From NCBI GenBank assembly GCA_964552655.1, contig CAZKHG010000014.1:1-64000 (forward strand): a DNA stretch of 64,000 nucleotides, in the 5' to 3' direction. A model generated the notes under the pieces. The model ran no database searches, was not told the origin of the DNA, and saw nothing but the letters and a program-made list of their open reading frames with translations. Of the stretch, positions 7,243 through 15,565 are shown piece by piece (the first letter of the stretch is position 1; every line of letters begins with the position of its first letter). This stretch comes from CAZKHG01 sp964552655 (GTDB lineage: Bacteria; Bacteroidota; Bacteroidia; Bacteroidales; Tenuifilaceae). The translations under genes and the position numbers were made by a program.

Positions 7243-8367
7243 TTACAATTTCTCCAGCTCCTGTTTAGCTTTCTCCACGAATGGGGAATCTTCGCGCACA
7301 ATGCTTTTAAGTAAACTGTCTGCGCTTTTAATTCTCCCAACCTGAATCAGCGCCAATGCGTAATACCATTTGCTTTCGTTATAAAATGAAAATTTGGGTT
7401 TACGGGAAAGGTCTTTAAGCCTTTCAATGGCTTTCCAGTAATCATTTAGGTGATATTGGCACACCGAAGTGTAATACAGAAGAGTATCATTCCCCGGATC
7501 ATCAATTAACAGTGCGCTAAATATTTTATATGCCTTGTCATAAACCTCATTGTTAAAGTAAATTATTGCTGTACTTTGTTGAGATTCTCTGCTAATAATT
7601 ACAGGTGCAGCCGTTTGAATACCAGACACAGCGGCTATATCAGCATTTTTACTCTTTTTGCTAAATAACCCGGATCTCTCCGTACGAGTCGCTTTGGCTT
7701 CTACGGGTAAATCATCGCTGGATCGTCCGGAAACAGCAGGTTTGGTAACATCAGCAATTGAGTCGCTTGCCACGATCTGCTCAGAAACAGGATTTGGGGT
7801 TAAAACCAATGAGTCGGTGACGCCAGCAATCGCATATTGATTGGTAATTTCCTCTACTTCCTCTTTATTGAGCAATTCAGATCGTTCATCCTCATTTTTC
7901 TCAGGTTCTTGAGTTTTCAGCCTATTTAGACCTGAAACATTCTCACTTTTAGTAAATTTACTTGAATCCAGACTATGGCTGGCTGGAGGTTTAATCCCAG
8001 TGTTTTCAGTAATTATTAACTTAGGGGTATTCCTGAAAGCAACAAAGTAAATAACCGATGAGATTCCTATGATTAATACAATACCAGCCGCAATCCGAAT
8101 GATAAGATTAATGCTGAAAATATTATTTTGCCCTACTCTATTACTCTTATCAATTCTTCTATCTAGCTCACTGGCAATTGATTCCAATTTATCAGAATTG
8201 GTAAGCAAAGATATGCCTTCCAGCTCATCGCTGCACATTTCACATGATGAGAGATGCTTTTCAACCATGTTCTTTTCAATACCTGATAGCTGACCTTTGA
8301 TGTAGCTTATCATAACATCGTGGGTTAGGCATCCGTTAGCATCAAATATGTTTCTATTCTCTTTCAT
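7243..8367 (-). CDS. Membrane anti-sigma factor with periplasmic TPR-like domain
   Basis: The 374-aa protein is read as the anti-sigma partner of the ECF factor encoded just upstream. The cytoplasmic part has the zinc-binding anti-sigma signature H38-x3-C42-x2-C45, there is one membrane helix at about 88-111, and a long low-complexity linker leads to a periplasmic region (about 265-374) with TPR-like helices (for example YDKAYKIFSALLIDDPG). Anti-sigma proteins of this kind hold the sigma factor until an envelope signal is sensed outside. Its start overlaps the sigma gene by 14 bases, which supports coupled synthesis. The TPR-like sensor end is a plausible place for a protein partner, perhaps the divergent VWA protein; that is inference. 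Confidence 0.8.
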   Translation of the reverse strand: MKENRNIFDANGCLTHDVMISYIKGQLSGIEKNMVEKHLSSCEMCSDELEGISLLTNSDKLESIASELDRRIDKSNRVGQNNIFSINLIIRIAAGIVLIIGISSVIYFVAFRNTPKLIITENTGIKPPASHSLDSSKFTKSENVSGLNRLKTQEPEKNEDERSELLNKEEVEEITNQYAIAGVTDSLVLTPNPVSEQIVASDSIADVTKPAVSGRSSDDLPVEAKATRTERSGLFSKKSKNADIAAVSGIQTAAPVIISRESQQSTAIIYFNNEVYDKAYKIFSALLIDDPGNDTLLYYTSVCQYHLNDYWKAIERLKDLSRKPKFSFYNESKWYYALALIQVGRIKSADSLLKSIVREDSPFVEKAKQELEKL

Positions 8368-8938
8368 TTTGCTGCATGCTGATTTTGAGGTTTCGTTTCC
8401 CGTTCTGAATGTAACTCTTTACCTGATTCATAGTGTACCCGGTGATTTCAGCCACTTCCTGATAACATTTATCCTTCAGGTAAAACAGCTCGATACACGT
8501 TTTTTGCTCATGTGGTAGATTACATAGTTCCATTTCAAGGGTTTGAATTTTTTGCTCAAAACCGTTATCATTAAATTGATACAAATCGAGCTGATTTTCC
8601 ACAAACTCTTCGTATGAATTTAAAACCTCTTTTTCTTTAATCGATTTGTAAGAATTATCCCTTATAATATGTAAACAGTGATTCTTTATAACAGAATACA
8701 ACCATGACTTAAAATTAACGATTTGATGCTTTTTTAAATCATCGAATAGTTTTTCAAACACCTGCATTACAGCATCTTTGCTGCTCTCCTCGTTTTTTAA
8801 ATATTTCATGCAGATCAGAAAAGCAAAACGGGTGTACCTTTTATAAAGCTCGCCTACGATTTGTTTGTCTCCTCTAAGCTTGTAAAGGTTAATTAGTTCG
8901 AGGTCGGTTTTTGCTAATATGTATGAATTGGATAACAT
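8354..8938 (-). CDS. ECF-type RNA polymerase sigma factor
   Basis: This 194-aa protein has the two-domain plan of extracytoplasmic-function sigma factors. Region 2 (about 25-95) includes YTRFAFLICMKYLKN and the FKSWLYSVIKNHCLHIIRD segment, which resembles the -10 recognition helix. Region 4 (about 130-190) includes LPHEQKTCIELFYLKDKCYQEVAEITGYTMNQVKSYIQNGKR, a helix-turn-helix for -35 binding. The gene is followed by its overlapping anti-sigma gene, and both are divergent from the VWA-domain gene across a 201-base spacer. That arrangement suggests the VWA gene belongs to its regulon, but no clear shared promoter motif could be defined by eye. Confidence 0.9.
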   Translation of the reverse strand: MLSNSYILAKTDLELINLYKLRGDKQIVGELYKRYTRFAFLICMKYLKNEESSKDAVMQVFEKLFDDLKKHQIVNFKSWLYSVIKNHCLHIIRDNSYKSIKEKEVLNSYEEFVENQLDLYQFNDNGFEQKIQTLEMELCNLPHEQKTCIELFYLKDKCYQEVAEITGYTMNQVKSYIQNGKRNLKISMQQNERE

Positions 8939-9139
8939 TTAGTAATTCAAGAGAATTTACAAAGGAAGCAAGAATTTTAACTTATTGTATTTGTGACTTT
9001 GCGTTACATTGATATATGTCTGCATCTTATCAATAAATGTAATATAAAAATAAAAAAATTCATCTCCGATTTATGGAATTATTAGCGCTTTTGTATCCAT
9101 TATGTAAACGAACAAATGTTACACTAAATTACAAAAACT
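8939..9139. other. Divergent intergenic region between sigma factor and VWA genes
   Basis: A 201-base AT-rich spacer that must hold the promoters of the ECF sigma operon and the VWA gene. No full TAnnTTTG box was found at a suitable distance for either gene, which would fit control by an alternative sigma factor. No small gene or RNA was recognised. Confidence 0.5.
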
Positions 9140-11008
9140 ATGAAAACACTTATTTCGATTATCGGATTCGTGCTTCTGAGCACTTCAATGACGTTGAACT
9201 TACAAACCGGAATCCTTACCGGAACTGTAATTGATAGTAATACCAAAAGTCCAATAGCTAATGCAAAAATTGAAGTTTCCCAAAAAGGTAAAATTATTTC
9301 TCAAACCACCTCAGATAACAAGGGATACTTTTCAATAAACTTGGCTCAAGGAACTTATTCTGTTGAGATTACCGCAATTGGTTATGATGTTTATACCTAT
9401 AAAAAAGTGGCGATAAGTAACGATCATACTACAAAGCTAAAAATCAACCTTAACCCTTCAACAGTTGAGGTCGATAGTATTCTTCAGGATGAAGTTTGCT
9501 TAGAAGTAAAAGAAGAGTTTGTTGCTAGTGGAAGAGCTGCTAAACAAAAAAGTATGGGTGGCGTAAATTATGCAATGGCATGTGATGCAATCTATTCACC
9601 CCAAGTGTTTAACACCGAATCATATGATGTTATTAATGAGAATACCTTTAAAGATGTGATAAACAACCCACTCTCTACTTTTTCTATTGATGTTGATAAA
9701 GCCTCATACTCAAATATTCGCAGATTTCTAAACCAAAACCAAAAACCTGTAAAGGATGCTGTTAGAATTGAGGAGCTAATTAACTATTTTGATTATGAAT
9801 ATCCACAACCCAAGAACGGAAACCCTTTTTCAGTCACTACTGAAGGTGACAAGTGTCCTTGGAATGAAAAGCATCAAGTGGTTCTGGTAGGATTAAAAGG
9901 TGAAAATCTTAGCGAAAACCAGATTCCACCAAGCAATCTTGTATTCTTACTTGATGTTTCAGGGTCAATGGACGAACCCAATAAACTTCCACTTGTAAAG
10001 AAATCATTCAAATACTTAGTTGATAATTTAAGATCTGTTGATAGAGTTGCAATAGTTGTGTATGCTGGAGCAGCAGGATGTGTGCTCGAATCAACTCCTG
10101 GAAATATAAAAGAGACCATAATTAATTCTATAGATAGATTACAGGCTGGTGGATCAACGGCAGGTGGAGAGGGAATTGTACTTGCCTATAAAATAGCAAA
10201 GGAAAACTATATTAAAGGTGGAAATAACCGAGTAATCCTTGCAACAGACGGTGATTTTAATATTGGCGCCAGCAGCGATGCTGAAATGGTAAGGTTAATT
10301 GAGGAGAAGAGAAAAGATGGTATTTTCCTTTCAATTCTTGGTGTTGGAATGGGCAACTACAAGGATTCCAAGATGGAGAAGATTGCCGATGCCGGCAATG
10401 GGAATTACTCTTACATTGACAACCTGCTTGAAGCAAAAAAAGTTTTTGGCAACGAGCTCTGGGGAACACTTTATACCATAGCTAAAGATGTTAAAATCCA
10501 GGTTGAGTTCAACCCTAACAAGGTTAAAGCATACAGATTAATAGGTTATGAGAATCGATTGTTAAATAAGGAAGATTTTAACGATGATAAAAAGGATGCC
10601 GGTGAAATAGGTTGTGGTCATACAGTTACTGCTCTTTATGAGATTATTCCTGCTGGTTCCGATGAAACAGTCCCAAATGTTGATCCATTGGAATACCAAA
10701 AGCAAACGGTGGCAAATGATAGCAAGAACATGATGACAGTTAAGATTCGCTACAAAAAACCTGATGGCGATACCAGCATGCTGATCACTGAAAAGGTAAA
10801 TCCAGAAAATCTTAAGGCTACCAATAACCTTAAGTTTGCTTCTGCTGTTGCTGAATTTGGAATGATTCTCAGAGAATCTGAGTTTAAGGGTACTGCAACA
10901 TTTGCTTCGGTTTACAAAAAGGCAAAAGAGGCAAAAGGAGCAGATGAGTATGGGTATAGAGCAGATTTTATTAAGATGGTGGAGCTGAGTGAGATGTTGT
11001 ATAAGTAG
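9140..11008 (+). CDS. Exported von Willebrand A-domain protein with CarboxypepD_reg and DUF3520-type domains
   Basis: The 622-aa protein starts with a hydrophobic leader and then a CarboxypepD_reg-like beta-sandwich (about 25-110: LTGTVIDSNTKSPIANAKIE). A linker follows, then the vWF-A N-terminal region (FSIDVDKASYSNIRRFLNQ), the VWA domain with the MIDAS metal site D272-V-S-G-S276 and the ATDGDFNIG strand, and a C-terminal DUF3520-like region. The overall plan matches E. coli YfbK relatives, a family without an established function. It is divergent from the ECF sigma/anti-sigma operon, a neighbourhood often seen in Bacteroidota. A terminator follows immediately. The likely location is the periplasm or cell surface. 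Confidence 0.88.
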   Translation: MKTLISIIGFVLLSTSMTLNLQTGILTGTVIDSNTKSPIANAKIEVSQKGKIISQTTSDNKGYFSINLAQGTYSVEITAIGYDVYTYKKVAISNDHTTKLKINLNPSTVEVDSILQDEVCLEVKEEFVASGRAAKQKSMGGVNYAMACDAIYSPQVFNTESYDVINENTFKDVINNPLSTFSIDVDKASYSNIRRFLNQNQKPVKDAVRIEELINYFDYEYPQPKNGNPFSVTTEGDKCPWNEKHQVVLVGLKGENLSENQIPPSNLVFLLDVSGSMDEPNKLPLVKKSFKYLVDNLRSVDRVAIVVYAGAAGCVLESTPGNIKETIINSIDRLQAGGSTAGGEGIVLAYKIAKENYIKGGNNRVILATDGDFNIGASSDAEMVRLIEEKRKDGIFLSILGVGMGNYKDSKMEKIADAGNGNYSYIDNLLEAKKVFGNELWGTLYTIAKDVKIQVEFNPNKVKAYRLIGYENRLLNKEDFNDDKKDAGEIGCGHTVTALYEIIPAGSDETVPNVDPLEYQKQTVANDSKNMMTVKIRYKKPDGDTSMLITEKVNPENLKATNNLKFASAVAEFGMILRESEFKGTATFASVYKKAKEAKGADEYGYRADFIKMVELSEMLYK

Positions 11009-11020
11009 ATTATTAAAAAT

Positions 11021-11060
11021 AAACCCTGACATTTCATTGAAACCTGTCAGGGTTTTTTAT
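11021..11060 (+). terminator. Intrinsic terminator after the VWA gene
   Basis: A 10-bp stem (11021-11030 AAACCCTGAC with 11046-11055) encloses a 15-base loop and is followed by a T-rich tract. It separates the VWA gene from the permease gene. Confidence 0.85.
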
Positions 11061-11116
11061 TTATATATATCTGATTTATTGTACATTAAAGATATATTTA
11101 CTATTTTTTTAATAAT

Positions 11117-11136
11117 ATTACTATGATTATAGTAAT
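11117..11136. promoter_or_regulatory. Operator 1 upstream of the ABC permease gene (BlaI-type palindrome)
   Basis: A perfect inverted repeat, ATTACTAT-GATT-ATAGTAAT, with 8-base arms and a 4-base centre. It would cover the -33 region of the permease promoter. Its centre lies 32 bp from the centre of operator 2, about three helical turns, so both would face the same side of the DNA. Confidence 0.6.
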
Positions 11137-11149
11137 TATTAATATAACC

Positions 11150-11167
11150 CTACTATATTTGTAGTAG
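11150..11167. promoter_or_regulatory. Operator 2 overlapping the permease -7 box
   Basis: The palindrome CTACTA-N6-TAGTAG contains the -7 box TATATTTG (11154-11161). Its 17-base core TACTATATTTGTAGTAG recurs exactly at 13553-13569 in front of blaI. TACTA/TAGTA half-sites resemble known BlaI/MecI/CopY operators, so repression by the neighbouring BlaI protein is the natural reading. Confidence 0.7.
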
Positions 11168-11193
11168 CTATTCAAAATCTGATTTAAAAAATT

Positions 11194-13545
11194 ATGCGCC
11201 TTATGAGCCTGTTAAATCTTAAACTGTTCTTAAGGAATACAGCCAAAGATAAAATGTATGTTTTGATCAATACCCTTGGACTATCCATCGGTATTGCAAC
11301 CGTTTTTTTATTGTTTTTCTGGATAATGTACGAGTTTAACTATGATAGATTTCACAAGAATTACGATAATATTTATCTGGTTGCCAATGAATTTAAATAC
11401 AATAACGGAGTCGTTAACTACATAATGGAGACCCCGGGTCAACTTTCGAAACAACTTAAAGACAAATATCCAGAAATTGAGAAAGCAACAACATGTCAGA
11501 AATTTTTTAAAAGAAAAAATATATTATATGGTGAGAAAAGATTTCTTGAAAAAGGATATGCGATAGAATCAAATTTCTTTGACATTTTTTCCTTTAGCTT
11601 TATTGAGGGAGATAAAAGCACATCGCTTCAAACATCAAATTCAATCATAATATCTGAGAAACTTGCCAACAAACTATTTCAAAATGAAAATCCTATTGGG
11701 AAAAAGTTAAAACTCGAAAATGAGGCCGATTTTATTGTAACAGGAGTCCTAAATGACATACCTGTAAACTCCTCTATTAAATTTGATTTTCTTTTGCCGC
11801 TATCCTATATAGAGCAAAAATACAATGATCTAAATATCTGGCAAGCATTTGGATATACAACATTTATACAACTCAACGATAAGGTTGATTATGCCGCACT
11901 CACCAAAAACATCGAAAAGGTTTTAAGTTTTATCAATTTTGGCGAGGTAGATGTAAGATTACTTTTATTCCCATTAAAAGATTTTCATTTCAATTCTGAT
12001 TTTGGCTTATTCGTAGAAAATCCTGGAGATATTAAGAATACTTATATTCTGATTGCCCTAGCCATTTTCATTCTAGTAATATCCATTATTAACTATGTGA
12101 ATTTAACAATAGCGCGATCGGAGCATCGAAAGAAAGAGATTGGAGTAAAACAAACGTTTGGCGTCCAAAGATTTCAATTTATTAAACAATTCTACATGGA
12201 ATCTTTCATCTTGACCGGTATCATTTCGCTTCTTTCATTGGTGATTGTATTCTTGGTCATTCCTAAAGCACATTTAATCACTGGTAAAGCACTTGTAGAT
12301 AGCTATATCAACTATCGACATATTATTGGAATTTTAGGGATAATAGGTTTCACTACAATTCTTGCAGGAATATACCCCTCTTTCTATTTATCATCATTAA
12401 AGCCCTTGATTTCTGTTCAGAATCATTTTTCAAGAAGATCTATGATAATTAAAAAGGGCTTGGTTCTTTTTCAGTTCATTATTGTAATGTTTGTTACAAT
12501 AAGTGTTGTTTCAATTTACACTCAGGTGAATTACATGATGAGTAAGGACCTTGGTTATGATAAAAAGAATCTAATCAGAGTCAACTTTGATACAAGCACT
12601 GGAAAAGCAAAGAATATAAAAGACGATTTATTGAAAAACCCTGACATTAAAAATGTAACACAATCAGGTTCGTTTATCAATTTAACCATGGAAACTGGGG
12701 GTTGGGATTGGGAAGGAAATTCACAGGACAAATTATCAGTATTCAAGCTAGAAGTTGGAAGTAATTTTACGGAAACCATGAATATTGATATTATAAAAGG
12801 GACTAGCTTTTCTGAAAATACTGAATCTCGCTTAACCGAAGTGATGATCAACCAAGCAGCCTATAAGGTCATGGGTATTAATGATTGCATAGGAATGACT
12901 ATAAAACTCAAGAAAAAGGAATACAAGGTTGTGGGAGTATTTAACGATTTTCATTTCTCCCACTTGAAATTTAAAATTAAACCATTGCTGTTAGTCTATA
13001 ATGAGGACAATAGTACAATTATCAGGTTGAATGGGGATAGTAAACATACTCTTAAATACATTGAATCAGTTTACAATAAGTATAATACCTCATCTAATCC
13101 TTTCAGTTATCATTTTATCTCCGATGAAATTGTTGCCTTATACGGTGATGAAAAGCAGGTAAAAAGTAGCATCTCAGGATTTTTACTAGTTCTACTTCTT
13201 CTCTCAATTATTGCAATGATGGGAATGATGTCTAGTCACATCTCAAATAAAAATAAAGAAATAGGTCTTAGAAAAGTATTCGGTGCTCATGGGGTAAATA
13301 TCATCGTGATTTTGTTATCCGATGTTATTAAATTAGTACTTGTCGCTTATATTATAGCAGTACCCATTGGTGTTATAGTAATGAAAAAATGGTTAGCTGG
13401 TTTTGCAAACCATACAGAAATAAGTATTATTATGTATGTATTAATTGGATTATCTTTTATATTCTTCTCTTCATTAGTATTGCTATACCAATCGTATAAA
13501 GCCTCTAAATTTTCACCTGTCAAAATACTTGGAGAAACAAGCTAA
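11194..13545 (+). CDS. FtsX/MacB-like ABC transporter permease
   Basis: This 783-aa membrane protein has the Bacteroidota FtsX-type plan. It has one N-terminal helix (VLINTLGLSIGIATVFLLFF), a large MacB-like periplasmic domain, three helices with the conserved SEHRKKEIGVKQTFG coupling loop, a further helix, a second periplasmic domain, and three C-terminal helices with the NKNKEIGLRKVFGAH loop. Eight helices in all make it a duplicated permease. Such proteins transmit ATPase action to the periplasm in lipoprotein or peptide handling. No ATPase gene is nearby, so it must borrow one. Two BlaI-type palindromes cover its promoter, which puts it under the BlaI/M56 pair encoded immediately downstream. 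A second ATG at 11203 is also possible as the start. Confidence 0.88.
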   Translation: MRLMSLLNLKLFLRNTAKDKMYVLINTLGLSIGIATVFLLFFWIMYEFNYDRFHKNYDNIYLVANEFKYNNGVVNYIMETPGQLSKQLKDKYPEIEKATTCQKFFKRKNILYGEKRFLEKGYAIESNFFDIFSFSFIEGDKSTSLQTSNSIIISEKLANKLFQNENPIGKKLKLENEADFIVTGVLNDIPVNSSIKFDFLLPLSYIEQKYNDLNIWQAFGYTTFIQLNDKVDYAALTKNIEKVLSFINFGEVDVRLLLFPLKDFHFNSDFGLFVENPGDIKNTYILIALAIFILVISIINYVNLTIARSEHRKKEIGVKQTFGVQRFQFIKQFYMESFILTGIISLLSLVIVFLVIPKAHLITGKALVDSYINYRHIIGILGIIGFTTILAGIYPSFYLSSLKPLISVQNHFSRRSMIIKKGLVLFQFIIVMFVTISVVSIYTQVNYMMSKDLGYDKKNLIRVNFDTSTGKAKNIKDDLLKNPDIKNVTQSGSFINLTMETGGWDWEGNSQDKLSVFKLEVGSNFTETMNIDIIKGTSFSENTESRLTEVMINQAAYKVMGINDCIGMTIKLKKKEYKVVGVFNDFHFSHLKFKIKPLLLVYNEDNSTIIRLNGDSKHTLKYIESVYNKYNTSSNPFSYHFISDEIVALYGDEKQVKSSISGFLLVLLLLSIIAMMGMMSSHISNKNKEIGLRKVFGAHGVNIIVILLSDVIKLVLVAYIIAVPIGVIVMKKWLAGFANHTEISIIMYVLIGLSFIFFSSLVLLYQSYKASKFSPVKILGETS

Positions 13546-13552
13546 CATAAAT

Positions 13553-13569
13553 TACTATATTTGTAGTAG
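13553..13569. promoter_or_regulatory. BlaI-type operator and -7 box of the blaI-M56 operon
   Basis: TACTATATTTGTAGTAG is identical over 17 bases to operator 2 at 11151-11167. The -7 box TATATTTG (13556-13563) is inside the palindrome, so a bound repressor would block polymerase. This implies autorepression of blaI together with repression of the permease gene. Confidence 0.75.
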
Positions 13570-13584
13570 ATAATTTTTAGCACT

Positions 13585-13965
13585 ATGAGACAACTTACAA
13601 AAGCAGAGGAGCAGGTAATGCAAATTCTCTGGAATATTAAAGAAGGAGTTGTTAAAGATGTGGTTGATCGCTTTACCGATCCTAAACCCGCTTACACAAC
13701 AGTGGCCACCGTTTTTAAAGTTTTAGAGAATAAAGGATTTGTGGAGAAAAGGAAAATCGGAAATACTCATCTATATAAGCCATTAGTAAGCAAGGAGGAT
13801 TATACAAAAGTTCAGTTTTCAAGCCTTCTTAAAAACTATTTCAACAGTTCATTCCCTAAAATGGCCACCTTCTTTGCTCGTGAAAACAACCTTACACTCA
13901 AGGAACTCGAAGAGATGATGAAAATAGCCGAAGATGAATTGAAAAAAGATGAAACTAATAATTAG
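13585..13965 (+). CDS. BlaI/MecI/CopY-family transcriptional repressor
   Basis: This 126-aa protein is a winged-helix repressor. The N-terminal DNA-binding half reads LTKAEEQVMQILW, then the recognition region PAYTTVATVFKVLENKGFVEKR, the strongest signature of the family. The C-terminal half is helical and serves dimerisation; in BlaI and MecI this is where the sensor protease pathway inactivates the repressor. It is followed five bases later by an M56 (BlaR1-like) membrane protease gene, the classic partner. A palindrome sits on its own promoter, and the same palindrome sits on the permease promoter upstream. There is no beta-lactamase gene here, so the signal is probably another envelope stress. 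Confidence 0.93.
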   Translation: MRQLTKAEEQVMQILWNIKEGVVKDVVDRFTDPKPAYTTVATVFKVLENKGFVEKRKIGNTHLYKPLVSKEDYTKVQFSSLLKNYFNSSFPKMATFFARENNLTLKELEEMMKIAEDELKKDETNN

Positions 13966-13970
13966 CCACC

Positions 13971-15506
13971 ATGAATGAAATAATAATTTATTTGGCAAAA
14001 GCATCGGTTGGAATAGCTCTCTTTTACCTTGTATTCTGGTTTACGCTGAGAAAGGAAACGATTTTTAAAACCAACAGGGCATTTTTAATAACTAGCCTGC
14101 TAACCTCTATTATTCTTCCCCTAACTCCCATAACTTATAAAACAAATATCCAGTTTAACACACTATCTTTCACTGCGCTTGAAAAGGAGATAAAGCCTAT
14201 AATCAGCAACAATCTTTTACCCGCAGAATCATCAAGTATCAACTGGTTAAATCTTGTTCTTGTTGTATATGCAATAGGAGTCACAATATTCTTTGCAAGG
14301 CTATTGTGGCAAAGCACCTCGCTCCTATTCCTAATATATAAGAACAAGTTAAGAAGAGTAAACAACATCCGAATTGTTGAGAATAACAAATATGATTTAC
14401 CATTCTCGTTTTTAAATATTGTTTTTATAAACCCGAAAATCCATAAAGGAACCGATTTTACAAATATACTAGCTCACGAAAAAGTGCACATTCGTGAGCA
14501 GCACTGGCTCGACTTAGTAGTTGTCGAACTAGTTACGATTGTTTTTTGGTTCAACCCTTTTGTTTGGTTATACGAGCGCTCAATCAAACAAAATCACGAG
14601 TATTTGGCCGACGAAGGAGTTCTTGCGCAGGGATTCAGCATTGGCCGATACCAAACAGTTCTAATTAATCAAATTATGGGTATGCAGGTTATTGGGCTAA
14701 CCAACAACCTTAATTACTCCATAAACAAAAAACGAATGAGTATGATGACAAAAACCAAATCGCCTAAAGTCAAGGTTTTTAAACTACTATGGGCATTACC
14801 AGCAATTGCGCTCTTAACTATGGCTTTCGCAAAGCCTGAATTTGAAACAAATATTCCCAAGACAAACGTTCCTATTCAAAACATGGTCTATGAAACCATG
14901 CAGTTTACTGGAAAAATTGTGGATGGAAGCGGCTTACCACTCGAAGGTGCTTCAATAGTGATTTACGGAAGTACTTCGGGAGCGAGCACTGATAAGGATG
15001 GCTTATTCACACTAAAGATGGATAAATCTGATCAAATCGTAGTCTCTTATGTTGGCTTTGTGTCTCGAAAACTTAGTGGAAGTGAAATTGAATATAAGCT
15101 AGGAAAATCACCCGATAAGATTGTAGTTTTAAATTTAGTTGCTGGGGAAATCAAGTTAGATATCGATGAAATTCTAAAAAATCCTGATCAATACATAGAG
15201 CCAGAAATTCCAAACAATAAAATTGGGGACGAAGTATTTGTTGTAGTAGAACAGCTACCCTCATATCCCGGTGGATTATATGCCTTTGCTAAAGATATTA
15301 AGGAAAAAATACGCGAAAAGAAACCATCTGGGAAAATCAATGTGGACTTTATTGTAGATGAGAATGGAAATATGAATAGCGTATTAGGTTCAAGTTATTG
15401 GTCTGGGTCAGACATAGAGATGATTTGGAGAAATTTAAAAAAATGGTCTCCAGGAAAACAAAGAGGGAAGGCTGTTCCCGTTAAATTTAATATTACTATT
15501 AACTAA
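13971..15506 (+). CDS. M56 (BlaR1-like) membrane metalloprotease sensor with CarboxypepD_reg and TonB-C domains
   Basis: The 511-aa protein begins with the BlaR1/MecR1 membrane protease module. It has helices at about 7-25, 35-55 and 93-120, the zinc motif H169-E-K-V-H173, a further helix at about 183-200, and a possible third ligand in HEYLADEGV (E210). After a last helix (about 268-285) the exported part has a CarboxypepD_reg-like fold (about 310-385: FTGKIVDGSGLPLEGASIVIY) and a TonB C-terminal-like domain (about 430-511: PSYPGGLYAF through PVKFNITIN). In BlaR1 the protease inactivates the repressor after ligand sensing; here the sensor domains differ, so the ligand is unknown. It is in an operon with blaI. 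Confidence 0.88.
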   Translation: MNEIIIYLAKASVGIALFYLVFWFTLRKETIFKTNRAFLITSLLTSIILPLTPITYKTNIQFNTLSFTALEKEIKPIISNNLLPAESSSINWLNLVLVVYAIGVTIFFARLLWQSTSLLFLIYKNKLRRVNNIRIVENNKYDLPFSFLNIVFINPKIHKGTDFTNILAHEKVHIREQHWLDLVVVELVTIVFWFNPFVWLYERSIKQNHEYLADEGVLAQGFSIGRYQTVLINQIMGMQVIGLTNNLNYSINKKRMSMMTKTKSPKVKVFKLLWALPAIALLTMAFAKPEFETNIPKTNVPIQNMVYETMQFTGKIVDGSGLPLEGASIVIYGSTSGASTDKDGLFTLKMDKSDQIVVSYVGFVSRKLSGSEIEYKLGKSPDKIVVLNLVAGEIKLDIDEILKNPDQYIEPEIPNNKIGDEVFVVVEQLPSYPGGLYAFAKDIKEKIREKKPSGKINVDFIVDENGNMNSVLGSSYWSGSDIEMIWRNLKKWSPGKQRGKAVPVKFNITIN

Positions 15507-15514
15507 TAAATTAT

Positions 15515-15546
15515 AAACCCGTTAGGATATAAATCCTAACGGGTTT
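15515..15546. terminator. Bidirectional terminator between the M56 gene and serS
   Basis: A 14-bp perfect stem (15515-15528 with 15533-15546) with a 4-base loop has A-rich and T-rich flanks, so it can end transcription from both convergent genes. Confidence 0.85.
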
Positions 15547-15565
15547 TATGATATGAAAACAAATT

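Noticed and set aside
13585..15506. Beta-lactam resistance regulator
   Set aside because: BlaI and BlaR1-like proteins are present, but there is no beta-lactamase or altered penicillin-binding protein, and the sensor lacks a penicillin-binding domain.
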